A DNA stretch of 64,000 nucleotides from Streptomyces sp. AJS327. GTDB lineage: Bacteria; Actinomycetota; Actinomycetes; Streptomycetales; Streptomycetaceae. A program made the position numbers and the translations under genes. Where the stretch lies: NCBI RefSeq assembly GCF_013450295.1, contig NZ_SKBR01000004.1:310001-374000 (forward strand), read 5' to 3'. The notes beneath the pieces are model-generated. The model was given only the letters and a program-made list of their open reading frames with translations. It was not told where the DNA came from and ran no database searches. Positions 16,004 to 23,784 of the stretch are shown here, one piece after another; position 1 is the stretch's first letter, and each line of letters begins with the position of its first letter.

Positions 16004-16815
16004 CCATCACGGCTCAGGAACGACACGTGCCCGCGGCGGCGGGAGCGCACCTGTACGTCCTCGACCTCGCGCCCGAGGAGCGGACCGGGGCCACCACCGC
16101 GGTCGTCCTCTCCCACGGCGCCGGGGGCTGCCACATCAACTGGCACCACCAGGTCGCCCACTTCGCCCGGGACCACCGCGTCATCGTCTGGGACCAACGC
16201 GGCTTCGGCAACTCCCGCGACCCCCGCCAGGCCGCGTCCCCCCACCAGGCCGGGCAGGACCTGCTCGCGGTGCTGGACGCGTGCGGCGTCGACCGGGCGT
16301 GGATGGTCGCCCAGTCGATGGCTGGCTGGGGAACCTCCCTGGCGGTGCGGGACCGCCCGGACCGGTTCGCCGGAGTCATCCTGTGCGACACCAGCGCCGG
16401 TGTCGTCACCGACGACATCGCCGCCCGCCTGGAGCGGTTCCGCAACGACAGCGCGGCGAGCGCGGCCACCGGCGCGTTCTACAGCTCACTGGCCTTCGAC
16501 CCCACCTGGATCGAACAGGAACCCGCCGGGGCGGCCGCGCTGCACCTCTGGTCCCGAGCCCTCCCCGCGACCTACACCAGCGCGGTCGCCGACCTGAGCG
16601 CCACCCCGATACCCACCGACCATCTGGCGCACCTGCCGGTAGGGCTCATCGTCGGAGAACGCGACCCGATCTTCCCACCGGCAGCCCTGCGAGAAGCGTT
16701 CAGCCATGTCGCCGACCTCGGCATCCACGAGATCCCCGACGCCGGGCACTCCCCCTACCTGGAAAAGCCCGAGACCTTCAACGCCCTCCTCGGCGGCCTC
16801 CTCCCCCCGCCCTGA
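16000..16815 (+). CDS. Alpha/beta-hydrolase
   Basis: 271 residues of the canonical fold. The oxyanion strand is VVLSHGAGGCHINW (residues about 36-48) and VIVWDQRGFGNS precedes the nucleophile elbow AQSMAG, where Ser106 takes the place of the usual G-x-S-x-G serine. The acid lies in LIVGERDPIF and the His in IPDAGHSPYLEKP. Such enzymes include ring-cleavage-product hydrolases and esterases. The start at 16000 overlaps the end of the MFS gene. Last gene of the cupin operon; it probably hydrolyses the cupin product. Confidence 0.87.
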   Translation: MTITAQERHVPAAAGAHLYVLDLAPEERTGATTAVVLSHGAGGCHINWHHQVAHFARDHRVIVWDQRGFGNSRDPRQAASPHQAGQDLLAVLDACGVDRAWMVAQSMAGWGTSLAVRDRPDRFAGVILCDTSAGVVTDDIAARLERFRNDSAASAATGAFYSSLAFDPTWIEQEPAGAAALHLWSRALPATYTSAVADLSATPIPTDHLAHLPVGLIVGERDPIFPPAALREAFSHVADLGIHEIPDAGHSPYLEKPETFNALLGGLLPPP

Positions 16816-17156
16816 CCAGCCGCCGCCTCAGGCAGCGTGCGCCCGAACAACCCGGTCCGGCAACGGGTACCCGCATCGCCACCAGCACGGCGGGACGGTG
16901 AAGCCGACCGGCACCAGCCACCGCCGCCACCTCTTCCCACCACCCCCGCCACCACGATTCCCGGGCCGCGCGGGGTCCGCCGAACGAGCGCCGAACAGCG
17001 CCGAGTTCGACGTACCCGCGCGGCCCGCCGACGTCTACGGGCGGGGAGTACGTCGACGAGTGCGCTGGCGAGTACGGGTCGGCGAGCGCGGGCGGGCCGG
17101 CACGGGCGGCGAGCGCGTAGGAGCCCGCTGGTCGCGGAGCCTCGCGGAGGGGGTGG
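16816..17156. other. 341-bp convergent intergenic region
   Basis: Lies between the hydrolase and the hemerythrin gene. No gene, strong hairpin or repeat is evident; it is Arg/Pro-codon-like GC-rich filler in all frames. Confidence 0.4.
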
Positions 17157-17627
17157 TCACAGGGGTCCCAGTACGCGTTTCGGGTCGGCGTCGAGCGCGA
17201 GCGTCTCCAGGACCGTCAGCAACGCGCGTTCCTCGTAACGGAAGTGGCTCTCCATGATCGCGCCGATGCCCTCCAGGTGCCGCGCCAGATCTCCCGGCGG
17301 GGCCGAGGAGGAGAGCGCCGAACGCATCCCGGCGATCAGGTGCGCGATCATCGAGTGGTCCTGTTCCAGATGCCGCAGCGTGTCCCGCAGTTCCGGGTGC
17401 GCCTCCGCGATGGCGGGGAACAACTCCCGGTCCTCGCCCTCGTGATGCTCGGTCAACGCGGTGCAGAACCCGTGGCAGAACAGCAGCAGGTCACGCGTCG
17501 CGGCTTCGGCGGACTCACCGGAGGCGACCGCTTCCTCCGCGATCACCAGCGCGTGGCGCAACCGGTCGTGCACGGCGCGCAGTTCGTTACTCCAGGCGAT
17601 CAGCCTGCTCTTCTCGCCCTCAGCCAT
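17157..17627 (-). CDS. Hemerythrin HHE-domain protein
   Basis: 156 residues forming a four-helix bundle with the di-iron ligand pattern: H in AVHDRLRHAL, HHEGEDRELF, H in LEQDHSMIAHL and ESHFRYEERALL. Such small cytosolic HHE proteins bind O2, NO or iron; no DNA-binding domain is present. The ATG at 17627 lacks an obvious Shine-Dalgarno. It is monocistronic, diverging from the AHSA1-ArsR-DUF899 operon. Confidence 0.88.
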   Translation of the reverse strand: MAEGEKSRLIAWSNELRAVHDRLRHALVIAEEAVASGESAEAATRDLLLFCHGFCTALTEHHEGEDRELFPAIAEAHPELRDTLRHLEQDHSMIAHLIAGMRSALSSSAPPGDLARHLEGIGAIMESHFRYEERALLTVLETLALDADPKRVLGPL

Positions 17628-17763
17628 GTGAGGGCGAAGGGGTCGACGGTGTCATCGTCGTCCTCCTTCGAATCCCACGCCTCCATGCCTGGCACGGTCT
17701 GCCACCGGCACGCGACGCTCCCGGCAACCTAGCACCGTCCCCGGGGGGGCGGTAGCGGGGGGT

Positions 17764-17775
17764 AACTCCCTGGTT
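17764..17775. promoter_or_regulatory. Degenerate third copy of the GCAAC/GTTGC box
   Basis: The core AACTCCCTGGTT differs by one base from the core of the palindrome at 17941-17960 (AACTCTCTGGTT) and has the same AAC...GTT arms. It may be an auxiliary site for the regulator of the downstream operon. Confidence 0.3.
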
Positions 17776-17908
17776 CGGCAGTCCGGTTGCCGGGGGTCGA
17801 GTGGTTCCGGCGCCGGATTCGGTCGGCACCGGAACCGGTCGCTACCGGATTCGGTCGTCGGGGACCTCTCGTGGCGACTCCCAGCGGCCCGGTGGGCGGC
17901 GACACACC

Positions 17909-17926
17909 CGCAACCCGGTGGTTGCG
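17909..17926. promoter_or_regulatory. ArsR-type operator candidate CGCAACC-N4-GGTTGCG
   Basis: A perfect inverted repeat with 7-bp arms, 55 bp upstream of the AHSA1 start. It shares GCAAC/GTTGC arms with the site at 17941, so both are probably bound by the ArsR protein encoded in the operon. Confidence 0.55.
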
Positions 17927-17940
17927 AGAGGTGGCCCGGT

Positions 17941-17960
17941 GTGCAACTCTCTGGTTGCAC
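17941..17960. promoter_or_regulatory. ArsR-type operator candidate GTGCAAC-N6-GTTGCAC
   Basis: A perfect inverted repeat with 7-bp arms lying just upstream of the GGAGGGAG ribosome binding site of the AHSA1 gene. Repressor binding here would block transcription start or elongation. It is the strongest of three related boxes. Confidence 0.6.
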
Positions 17961-17980
17961 ATCTACGGAGGGAGCAGCGC

Positions 17981-18556
17981 GTGCCGGACGCCAGGTACAC
18001 CGCCGGGGAACTGGACGAACTCGACCACATAGCACGGCAGATCGACATCGACGCCACCGTCGAGCGGGTGTGGGAACTCGTCCGGCGGCCCGGCTGGTTC
18101 ATCAACGACGGCACCGTCGACCCGGAACCGGACCTGCGCGACGACGGTGGGGTGGCCGTGCTCCACCATCCCTCGTGGGGCGAGTTCCATCTGAAGGCCG
18201 TGGAGTTGGATGAGCCGCGCTACGCCGCGTTCCGCTGGTTCGAGACCCCGTACCGAGGTGAGTCGACCCCCTCGACGCTGGTCGAGTTCTGGATCGAGGA
18301 GCGGGACGAGGGAGGGGTCACGCTCCGCGTCCTGGAGAGCGGATTCTCCCAGCTCTCCGACGACCCGGCGGAGTGGCTGCGGCGACGCGAGGGCAACGTG
18401 GCGGGCTGGAGAACCGAGTTGGGGACGGCGAAGGCGTTCGTTGAGGGACGCGCGACCTCATCGGGTCCGGAACCAGGGGCGGAACCGGTCGCGAGTCCCG
18501 GGCCGGAACCAGCCCCGGGACCGGACGCGGGGCGGACCGGGCGGCCGGACGCGTGA
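17981..18556 (+). CDS. SRPBCC/AHSA1-domain protein
   Basis: 191 residues. The START-like AHSA1 domain spans about 12-165: DHIARQIDIDATVERVWELVRRPGWFINDG, FHLKAVELDEPRYAAFRW, LVEFWIEERDEGGVTLRVLESGFSQL and the final helix NVAGWRTELGTAKAFV. A Pro/Gly/Glu repeat tail follows. GTG 17981 has an excellent GGAGGGAG ribosome binding site. AHSA1 proteins in ArsR operons may act as ligand sensors or lipid-binding chaperones. Its stop overlaps the ArsR start (GTGA). Confidence 0.88.
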   Translation: MPDARYTAGELDELDHIARQIDIDATVERVWELVRRPGWFINDGTVDPEPDLRDDGGVAVLHHPSWGEFHLKAVELDEPRYAAFRWFETPYRGESTPSTLVEFWIEERDEGGVTLRVLESGFSQLSDDPAEWLRRREGNVAGWRTELGTAKAFVEGRATSSGPEPGAEPVASPGPEPAPGPDAGRTGRPDA

Positions 18557-18942
18557 CCGGGCGGGGGGCCGAGGGGACGCCCGGGCGGGGCCCCGGGGCG
18601 AGGTCAGCCCAACTACCCGTCATGTGCTCGGCGTTGGGTGACGGTACCCGGTGGGACATCCTCAGCCGGCTCGGGGAGGGTCCGATGTCGGCGTCCGCGC
18701 TGGCGAAGGTGCTGCCGGTGAGTCGGCAGGCGATCGGCAAACACCTGGAGGTCCTGCGCGAGGTGGGGCTGGTCGAGTCCGAACAGCGCGGGCGCGAGGT
18801 GGTGTACCTCGCCGTGGGAGCCCGACTCGGCGCGCTGGCCCGGGAGCTGGACCGGATAGGCCGTTCCTGGGAGACCAGGCTCCACCGGCTCAAACGACTG
18901 GCGGAACGGCCCTCCTCGGAGGGCGGCCACGACACGGCATGA
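18553..18942 (+). CDS. ArsR-family transcriptional regulator
   Basis: Winged helix in residues about 20-105: MCSALGDGTRWDILSRLGEGPMSASALAKVLPVSRQAIGKHLEVLREVGLVESEQRGREVVYLAVGARL. There are no CxC or other Cys metal ligands, so it is of the non-metal-sensing type often paired with AHSA1 proteins. GTG 18553 overlaps the previous stop; ATG 18622 is an alternative start just before the HTH. It probably binds the GCAAC/GTTGC palindromes upstream of the operon. A 20-bp direct duplication (about CCACGACACGGCATGACGAG) spans its 3' end (about 18927-18969). Confidence 0.88.
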   Translation: MTGRGAEGTPGRGPGARSAQLPVMCSALGDGTRWDILSRLGEGPMSASALAKVLPVSRQAIGKHLEVLREVGLVESEQRGREVVYLAVGARLGALARELDRIGRSWETRLHRLKRLAERPSSEGGHDTA

Positions 18943-19043
18943 CGAGCCGACCACGACACGGCATGACGAGAACCGTGACCAGGCCAGCCCGAACCCGTGA
19001 CGAGCGGCGCGGGCGGGGCAGGACGAGACGAAAGGACGGAGTT

Positions 19044-19808
19044 GTGACCGAGCGGGAGAACGAGATGACGGGGGACCGCGCTCCGGCGCTGCCTCCCGTG
19101 GTTGAACGCGCGGCGTTCCACGAGGAGTTGGAGGCGCTGCACGAGCGGGAGAAAGCGCACACCCGGGAGGACGACGCGATCGCGGCGGCCCGACGGCGCC
19201 TGCCCGTGGTCGAGATGCCCGCCGACCTCGAACTCACCGGTCCCGACGGGCCGGTGACCCTGCTCGACGCCTTCGAGGGGCGTCGGCAGCTCATCGCCTA
19301 CTACTTCATGTGGCACCCCGGACACCCGGCGGCCGAGCAGTGCGAGGGCTGCACCTGGGTCACCTCGCAGGTGCGGGAGTTGTCCTACCTCCACTCGCGG
19401 GACATCACCTACGCGGTCTTCTGCCAGGGCCCGTACGAGGAGAGCCGTCGCTACCGCGACTTCATGGGCTGGGAGAACGTGCCGTGGTACTCGGCGCTGC
19501 CCTCCCAGGAGACGCTGCTGACCGGGCGGCACGTCGGCATGATGCACCTGGTGTGCTACCTGCGGGACGGCGACCGGGTCTTCGAGACCTACTGGACGAC
19601 CCGGCGTGGCGTGGAGGCCATGGACTACAGCTACGCGCTGATGGACCTCACCGTGTACGGACGGCAGGAACTGTGGGAGGACTCGCCGTCCGGCTGGCCC
19701 CACGTGCAGCGGACGGACGACGACGCACTCCGGCTGCGGAGCGGCGGACGCCCCATCCCCCAGTGGGCACGCGTCGAGTCCGGCCACTCCGACGCCCTCA
19801 CCCGCTGA
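19044..19808 (+). CDS. DUF899-family thioredoxin-like protein
   Basis: 254 residues. The family hallmark is LIAYYFMWHPG...QCEGCTWVTSQVRELSYLHSRDITYAVFCQGPYEE, followed by FMGWENVPWYS and YWTTRRGVEAMDYSYALMDLTVYGRQELWEDSP. The fold is thioredoxin-like, but the CxxC (CEGC) sits in an unusual position; the biochemical role is unproven. GTG 19044 follows GGACGGAG. The gene ends the AHSA1-ArsR unit, and this trio is recurrent in actinomycetes. Confidence 0.87.
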   Translation: MTERENEMTGDRAPALPPVVERAAFHEELEALHEREKAHTREDDAIAAARRRLPVVEMPADLELTGPDGPVTLLDAFEGRRQLIAYYFMWHPGHPAAEQCEGCTWVTSQVRELSYLHSRDITYAVFCQGPYEESRRYRDFMGWENVPWYSALPSQETLLTGRHVGMMHLVCYLRDGDRVFETYWTTRRGVEAMDYSYALMDLTVYGRQELWEDSPSGWPHVQRTDDDALRLRSGGRPIPQWARVESGHSDALTR

Positions 19809-20248
19809 CCGCTCGGGCTGCGGTGACGGCGCCGGTCGGTTCACCGTCTCTGTGACGTTCCCCAACAGCCGTCGTGGGCCCGGTGGTTCGGACCGCCGAC
19901 CGCCCGGTCGAACGGACGCGGGCCGTACTCTCGCCGGCCCGCGGTGCCGTCCCGGGTGCGCGGCCGTCCGAGCCGAAGCCCCGGCGCGTCCGGTGCCGAA
20001 CGTCGCGGCCCCGAGTTGTCCGGCGCCGGAGGGGCCATCGCCGTTGGTGCTGGCCGCAGTGAGGAAGCCCGTCGTTGATACACGCTTCGGGAACCGGTTG
20101 GTGGGGGCGAGCGTGTGGAGAGGGAGTAACACCCGAAGTCCGAGGTAGCCGGGTCGAGTTGGGCGGGGAGAAGCGGAACCTCGCGTTTTGGGTGGTGTGT
20201 AGGGGTAGGCCGGGTATCGGTGACGTGAGCGCGCGGAGGGGGAGACGT
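19809..20248. other. 440-bp intergenic region before the lipoprotein
   Basis: No convincing gene or strong structure is seen. It should contain the lipoprotein promoter; the last 60 bp are relatively AT-richer (around 20170-20230). Confidence 0.4.
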
Positions 20249-21607
20249 ATGCGGTCCACGGGTACGGCCGGTGGGGGTTCGCGAAGAGCGCTCGTCGCGG
20301 GCGCGGTGGTCTGCGCGGTCGTGGTGAGCGGGTGTGGTGGGCAGGACTCGGGGCCGAAGGGTTCCTCGGAGTCCGACGAGGGAGACGTGACCGTGGCGGC
20401 GACGGCCAAGAAGCTCCAACGGGCGTCCATGCTGCGGTGGAAGGGCTCCTGGCGCGCCGGAGAACCGGGCGAACCGAAGACCAGGATCTCCGTCGACGTA
20501 CGGGCCCTGCCAGCGGGGGATGTGGTCGGCACCGTCACCTCGAAGGGGCGCACCACCACCGTGGCGCACGTGCCGGACAACATCACCCTGGTCAGGACCG
20601 ACCGCACCACGGGTGGGGACGGGAAGGGCGCGGAAGGCAACACGAAGGCGGACAAGGGGCGTTGGAGGGAGGTCCGGGAGCGGTCCGGCCCGTCGGACAG
20701 GTTGGGAGAGGGCGAGGGCCAGATCGCGGGTCTCGACCTGACGTGGTTCCCGCCGCGCGAACTGGCCGAGAAACTCCGCGAGTACCGGCCCGCCCGCTCG
20801 TCCGCCCCCGGTGGGACGAGTACCGAGTGGAGCACCGAGTCCAGCACCCGGCGGAGCACCGAGTGGACGCCGTCCGGCACGGTGCCGAAGAACCTGCCCC
20901 GGCCCTCCGGCGTCCCGCGCGACGCGCTGGGCTTCCACGCCAAGCCCAGGTCGGGCCACGGCTATGAGGGCGTCTACTGGGTGGAGCCGGACCGTCCGCG
21001 GCGACTCCTGGGCTACACCGGCAGGGACGCGGAGATGAAGGGCCCGTTCGGCTCCCTCCGGGGCGGCCCCGAGCCGCCCCGGATGACCGTACGCGCCGAG
21101 GGCAAGGCGGCGGCCAAGCGCGCCTACCGCGAGCTGCGTTCCATCGTCGACGGGCTGGGGAAGACGATCTCGGTGAACGTCCCGCTGTCGAACGACCTGG
21201 CCCGCACCTCGCACGGTGAGGCCGTCTGCGGACCCCGATGCCACTCCCTGACCGTGCCGGTCACCGTACGAAACAACCTGCCGGACGCTCGACTGCGTCC
21301 GAGGGTGCGGGTCACCGTTCGAGGCGGAGAACTGGGCACGCCACGGGACGCGCTCCCGGTACTGGGCTCCTGCGAGGTGCGGTTCCGCGAACTCCGCCCG
21401 GAGGCCGAGGCCGAGGGCGGCTGCACCATCACCGGAGCGGAGCTGCGGAAGGTGGCCGACCGTGCGGAGCGGAACGGCGGCTCCTTCGCCAGCGCCGGAA
21501 TCGGCCTGCGCTTCTCCACGTCGCCGCACGGTGTCGTCCGTGACGCCAGCGAGAAGAAGGCCCTGGCGAAGGTCCTCCACCACCACGAGAAGGACACTCT
21601 CGGCTGA
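20249..21607 (+). CDS. Secreted lipoprotein of unknown function
   Basis: 452 residues with a type II signal peptide: basic n-region, hydrophobic stretch ALVAGAVVCAVVV, and lipobox VSGC, so the mature protein would start at Cys with GGQDSG. The mature part has an LppX/LprG-like opening (ATAKKLQRASMLRWKGSWRAG), a Ser/Thr-rich repeated STEWSTESSTRRSTEW linker, and a C-terminal domain with two Cys pairs (EAVCGPRCHSL and GSCEVRF...GGCTI). ATG 20249 follows GGAGGGGGAGA. Likely anchored outside the membrane; the ligand is unknown. Confidence 0.8.
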   Translation: MRSTGTAGGGSRRALVAGAVVCAVVVSGCGGQDSGPKGSSESDEGDVTVAATAKKLQRASMLRWKGSWRAGEPGEPKTRISVDVRALPAGDVVGTVTSKGRTTTVAHVPDNITLVRTDRTTGGDGKGAEGNTKADKGRWREVRERSGPSDRLGEGEGQIAGLDLTWFPPRELAEKLREYRPARSSAPGGTSTEWSTESSTRRSTEWTPSGTVPKNLPRPSGVPRDALGFHAKPRSGHGYEGVYWVEPDRPRRLLGYTGRDAEMKGPFGSLRGGPEPPRMTVRAEGKAAAKRAYRELRSIVDGLGKTISVNVPLSNDLARTSHGEAVCGPRCHSLTVPVTVRNNLPDARLRPRVRVTVRGGELGTPRDALPVLGSCEVRFRELRPEAEAEGGCTITGAELRKVADRAERNGGSFASAGIGLRFSTSPHGVVRDASEKKALAKVLHHHEKDTLG

Positions 21608-21662
21608 GCCGCGTCAGCCGGGCGCCATCCCCGCCCGGCATCGCGGCCCGACCTCGTCAGAC

Positions 21663-21878
21663 CGCCTTGACCTACTCACGCAGCGGGACGACCAGACCGA
21701 CCGGACGCTCACCGACCACGGCGCTCGCCTCGACGCCGTCGAGCGCCGCCAGTGGCCGCTCGCCAGCGTCGCCGCGCTGGTCGCCCTCGCCGCGCTCACC
21801 CTGTCCGCCCGTCCACCTGGCAACTCACCGGCCACTGAACAACGCCCCCCGTACGGCCTGTTGGCCGTACAGGGGGCG
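21663..21878 (+). pseudogene. Degenerate copy of the coiled-coil/TM protein gene, with terminator hairpin
   Basis: About 80-90% identical to 22450-22654. The frame RLDLLTQRDDQTDRTLTDHG...RRQWPLASVAALVALAALTLSA matches the intact copy but lacks a start region and is disrupted just after the TM segment by an 11-bp length difference, replacing WQLAQ-stop with unrelated residues. The hairpin at its 3' end is retained. Confidence 0.65.
21843..21878. terminator. Long hairpin terminator, copy A (16-bp stem, one mismatch)
   Basis: CGCCCCCCGTACGGCC, loop TGTT, GGCCGTACAGGGGGCG, then CTTTT on the plus strand. This is a rho-independent terminator for plus-strand transcription, and by symmetry it may also stop the minus strand. 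It is duplicated at 22619-22654. Confidence 0.7.
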
Positions 21879-21905
21879 CTTTTCGATACGCGGGACGACC
21901 GATAC

Positions 21906-22112
21906 CTATCGCCTGTCGGTCTCGTCAACGACACCTGCGATGAAGGTCCGCCACCCTTCGACAGTGCTGGTCAGAACAGGCCCCGCTCCACGCTGCTTGG
22001 TGTCTCGCATAGCGACTGCGTCGTCGAGGTGAACCACCTCGACGCACTCACCATTGCCGTTGCTGTAGCTGGACTTGAACCAGGTGGCGCCTGACAGATC
22101 AACCCTGCTCAT
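21906..22112 (-). CDS. DUF397 protein (partner of the broken XRE gene)
   Basis: 68 residues with the family pattern MSRVDLSGATWFKSSYSNGNGECVEVVHLDDAVAMRDTK...W..F. DUF397 proteins are encoded next to DUF5753 XRE regulators in Streptomyces (BldB/WhiJ-type systems) and act with them in developmental or phage-related control. ATG 22112 overlaps the stop of the upstream DUF5753 fragment. Here the partner regulator has lost its DNA-binding domain, so this gene may be an orphan. Confidence 0.85.
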   Translation of the reverse strand: MSRVDLSGATWFKSSYSNGNGECVEVVHLDDAVAMRDTKQRGAGPVLTSTVEGWRTFIAGVVDETDRR

Positions 22113-22430
22113 AACTCCCTGAGACCTCCGCCAGCAGGCGTCGGGACGCCTGCTCATCGAGTGCTGTTTCCCAAATATCCTGGAAGGCCGCGTCATACTG
22201 CTCAACCTCACGTGGCTTATCCAGGTACAAACCCCCCGTGTAGCCGTCCGCGTAGACCGTAGGCGGTTCCGTGTCAACCCCGTCCCCGTTCACTGGGAAG
22301 CGCAGGATCACGAACGGTCCCGTGGTGACACCCGAGTGCATACCAGCGGTGAACGGCACCACGCGAATTGCCACGTTGGGTAGCTCTGACACGTAGACGA
22401 GGTGTGCAAGCTGGAACAGTTGCGTGGCGC
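22099..22430 (-). pseudogene. Truncated XRE/DUF5753 regulator (N-terminal HTH missing)
   Basis: Only the C-terminal DUF5753 part remains: LAHLVYVSELPNVAIRVVPFTAGMHSG, then GPFVILRFP and VYADGYTGGLYLDKPREVEQY, ending RRLLAEVSGSYEQG. Beyond about 22430 the antisense frame is no longer DUF5753 but the reverse complement of the duplicated coiled-coil/TM gene. The HTH and first half (about 180 residues) are absent compared with the intact neighbour at 22909. The 3' end overlaps the DUF397 start in the usual way. Confidence 0.75.
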
Positions 22431-22614
22431 CGTCGACTCCGGGTTCGCTCGCCTCGACCTGCTGACCCAAAGAGATGACCAGACCGACCGGACGCTCACC
22501 GACCACGGCAACCGCCTCGACGCCATCGAGCGCCGCCAATGGCCGCTCGCCAGCGTCGCCGCGCTGGTCGCCCTCGCCGCGCTCACCCTGTCCGCCTGGC
22601 AACTCGCCCAATGA
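22402..22614 (+). CDS. Small coiled-coil plus C-terminal TM protein
   Basis: 70 residues. A polar helical segment (LEQLRGAVDSGFARLDLLTQRDDQTDRTLTDHGNRLDAIERR) is followed by one TM helix (WPLASVAALVALAALTLSAW) and a short tail. This is a recognisable Streptomyces small-protein type with no known function; it recalls membrane-anchored trimeric coiled coils of phage or conjugative elements. The N-terminus overlaps the truncated XRE gene on the other strand, so the start GTG 22402 may be an accident of a recombination junction near 22410-22430. Confidence 0.6.
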   Translation: MCKLEQLRGAVDSGFARLDLLTQRDDQTDRTLTDHGNRLDAIERRQWPLASVAALVALAALTLSAWQLAQ

Positions 22615-22618
22615 ACAA

Positions 22619-22654
22619 CGCCCCCTGTACGGCCTGTTGGCCGTACAGGGGGCG
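22619..22654. terminator. Perfect 16-bp-stem hairpin, copy B
   Basis: CGCCCCCTGTACGGCC, loop TGTT, GGCCGTACAGGGGGCG. It starts 4 bp after the stop of the coiled-coil/TM gene and just before the convergent DUF397 end (22676), so it can serve both strands. Nearly identical to 21843-21878. Confidence 0.75.
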
Positions 22655-22675
22655 ATTTACGTCTGCGGGGACCGA

Positions 22676-22912
22676 TCAGTGGTCAGCTGACTTCGCCTTG
22701 AGGGCGTGGGTGAACGCGGCGAAGCTGTGCACGCCGACCAGGAGCGCGGCCCCGTTGGGCTGCTTGGAATCGCGAATCGCAACAGCGCCGTGCGTGGCCC
22801 AGGTGGGAGCAGCCGCCTCAACGCAATTGCCGCCGCCGTTGCTGTAGGAGGACTTGACCCAGTCAGCGCCCCCCAGGTCGGGAGCCATGACCGTGGCAGG
22901 GTGGTTGTTCAT
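22676..22912 (-). CDS. DUF397 protein
   Basis: 78 residues: APDLGGADWVKSSYSNGGGNCVEAAAP...GAVAIRDSKQPNGAALLVGVHSFAAFTHALK, the standard DUF397 pattern with the WxKSSYS and C-V-E core. Its start (ATG 22912) overlaps the end of the XRE regulator, indicating coupling. Presumed partner or antagonist of that regulator. Confidence 0.88.
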   Translation of the reverse strand: MNNHPATVMAPDLGGADWVKSSYSNGGGNCVEAAAPTWATHGAVAIRDSKQPNGAALLVGVHSFAAFTHALKAKSADH

Positions 22913-23784
22913 TCTGCGATCTCTCTCGCTAGTTGGTTGAGGAACTTGGGTGTATCACTGGGCGGTCGGGCTTCCGCCACCATTGCGTCAAACATCCTGG
23001 AGAACCGTCCGACGTCACGAGGCTTGTCCGAGACCGCGACGGTGAACCAGGCAGTATCCGTCTCGACGGTGGTCGGCAAGCCCTCGCCCAAGATCATGAT
23101 GTTCACGTCATGGAAGGCAACGTAGCCGTTCCCGGCCTGGGGAAGCACTTGGAACGTCACGTTCTCCCTCACGGCAAGCTTCGCCAGTTCGTGGTACTGC
23201 TCCCGCATCACCTCTGCGTCACCGACACGGTAGCGGAGCGCGGGCTCGTACAGCACTGCCCAGACCTTCTGAGGGTCCCCATCGCGTGTGATGGCTTCCC
23301 GCCGTTTCATGCGCAGGTTCACGCTCTTGTTGACGAACTCCGTCGTGGTCTCATCGATGGGCTTCGACAAGTCATGGACGGCCTGTGCATAGCGTTCCGT
23401 CTGCAGCAGGCCCGGCACGATCGTTGGGTGGTAGAGGCGGATCTCCCGAGCTGCTGACTCCACTCCGAGGAAGCGCTGCATCCCGGACATGAGGTTGGTG
23501 GTGCCAACTCCTGTCCACCACTCTCGGCTGGCCGAGTCACGCTGCATCTCCAGCAGACGGTCGATCTCGTCCTCGTCATCTATGCCGTAGCGGCCCAACA
23601 GGTCCCGGAGATGTCCAGCCTGACGAAAGGACTTCCAGCCAGCCTCCACCCGTTGGAGCGTGGATTCGTCGAACGGCATGTCTACGACGGCCTGCTCGAT
23701 GGTGAGGTCCGCGTTCTTACGGAGCTGACGCAGTTCGTGGCCAAGTCCGATGCGCCTGGCGGTCGGCTGTGGTCTTGCCGCCAT
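22909..23784 (-). CDS. XRE-family regulator with DUF5753 domain
   Basis: 291 residues. The N-terminal HTH (about 14-75) is LGHELRQLRKNADLTIEQAVVDMPFDESTLQRVEAGWKSF. The DUF5753 domain follows: IRLYHPTIVPGLLQTERYAQAVHDLSKP, EFVNKSVNLRMKRREAI, LYEPALRYRVGDAEVMREQYHELAKLAVRENVTFQVLPQAGNGY and FTVAVSDKPRDVGRFSRMFD. ATG 23784 (MAARPQPTARR) is the family start. It pairs with the DUF397 gene downstream. Confidence 0.9.
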   Translation of the reverse strand: MAARPQPTARRIGLGHELRQLRKNADLTIEQAVVDMPFDESTLQRVEAGWKSFRQAGHLRDLLGRYGIDDEDEIDRLLEMQRDSASREWWTGVGTTNLMSGMQRFLGVESAAREIRLYHPTIVPGLLQTERYAQAVHDLSKPIDETTTEFVNKSVNLRMKRREAITRDGDPQKVWAVLYEPALRYRVGDAEVMREQYHELAKLAVRENVTFQVLPQAGNGYVAFHDVNIMILGEGLPTTVETDTAWFTVAVSDKPRDVGRFSRMFDAMVAEARPPSDTPKFLNQLAREIAE

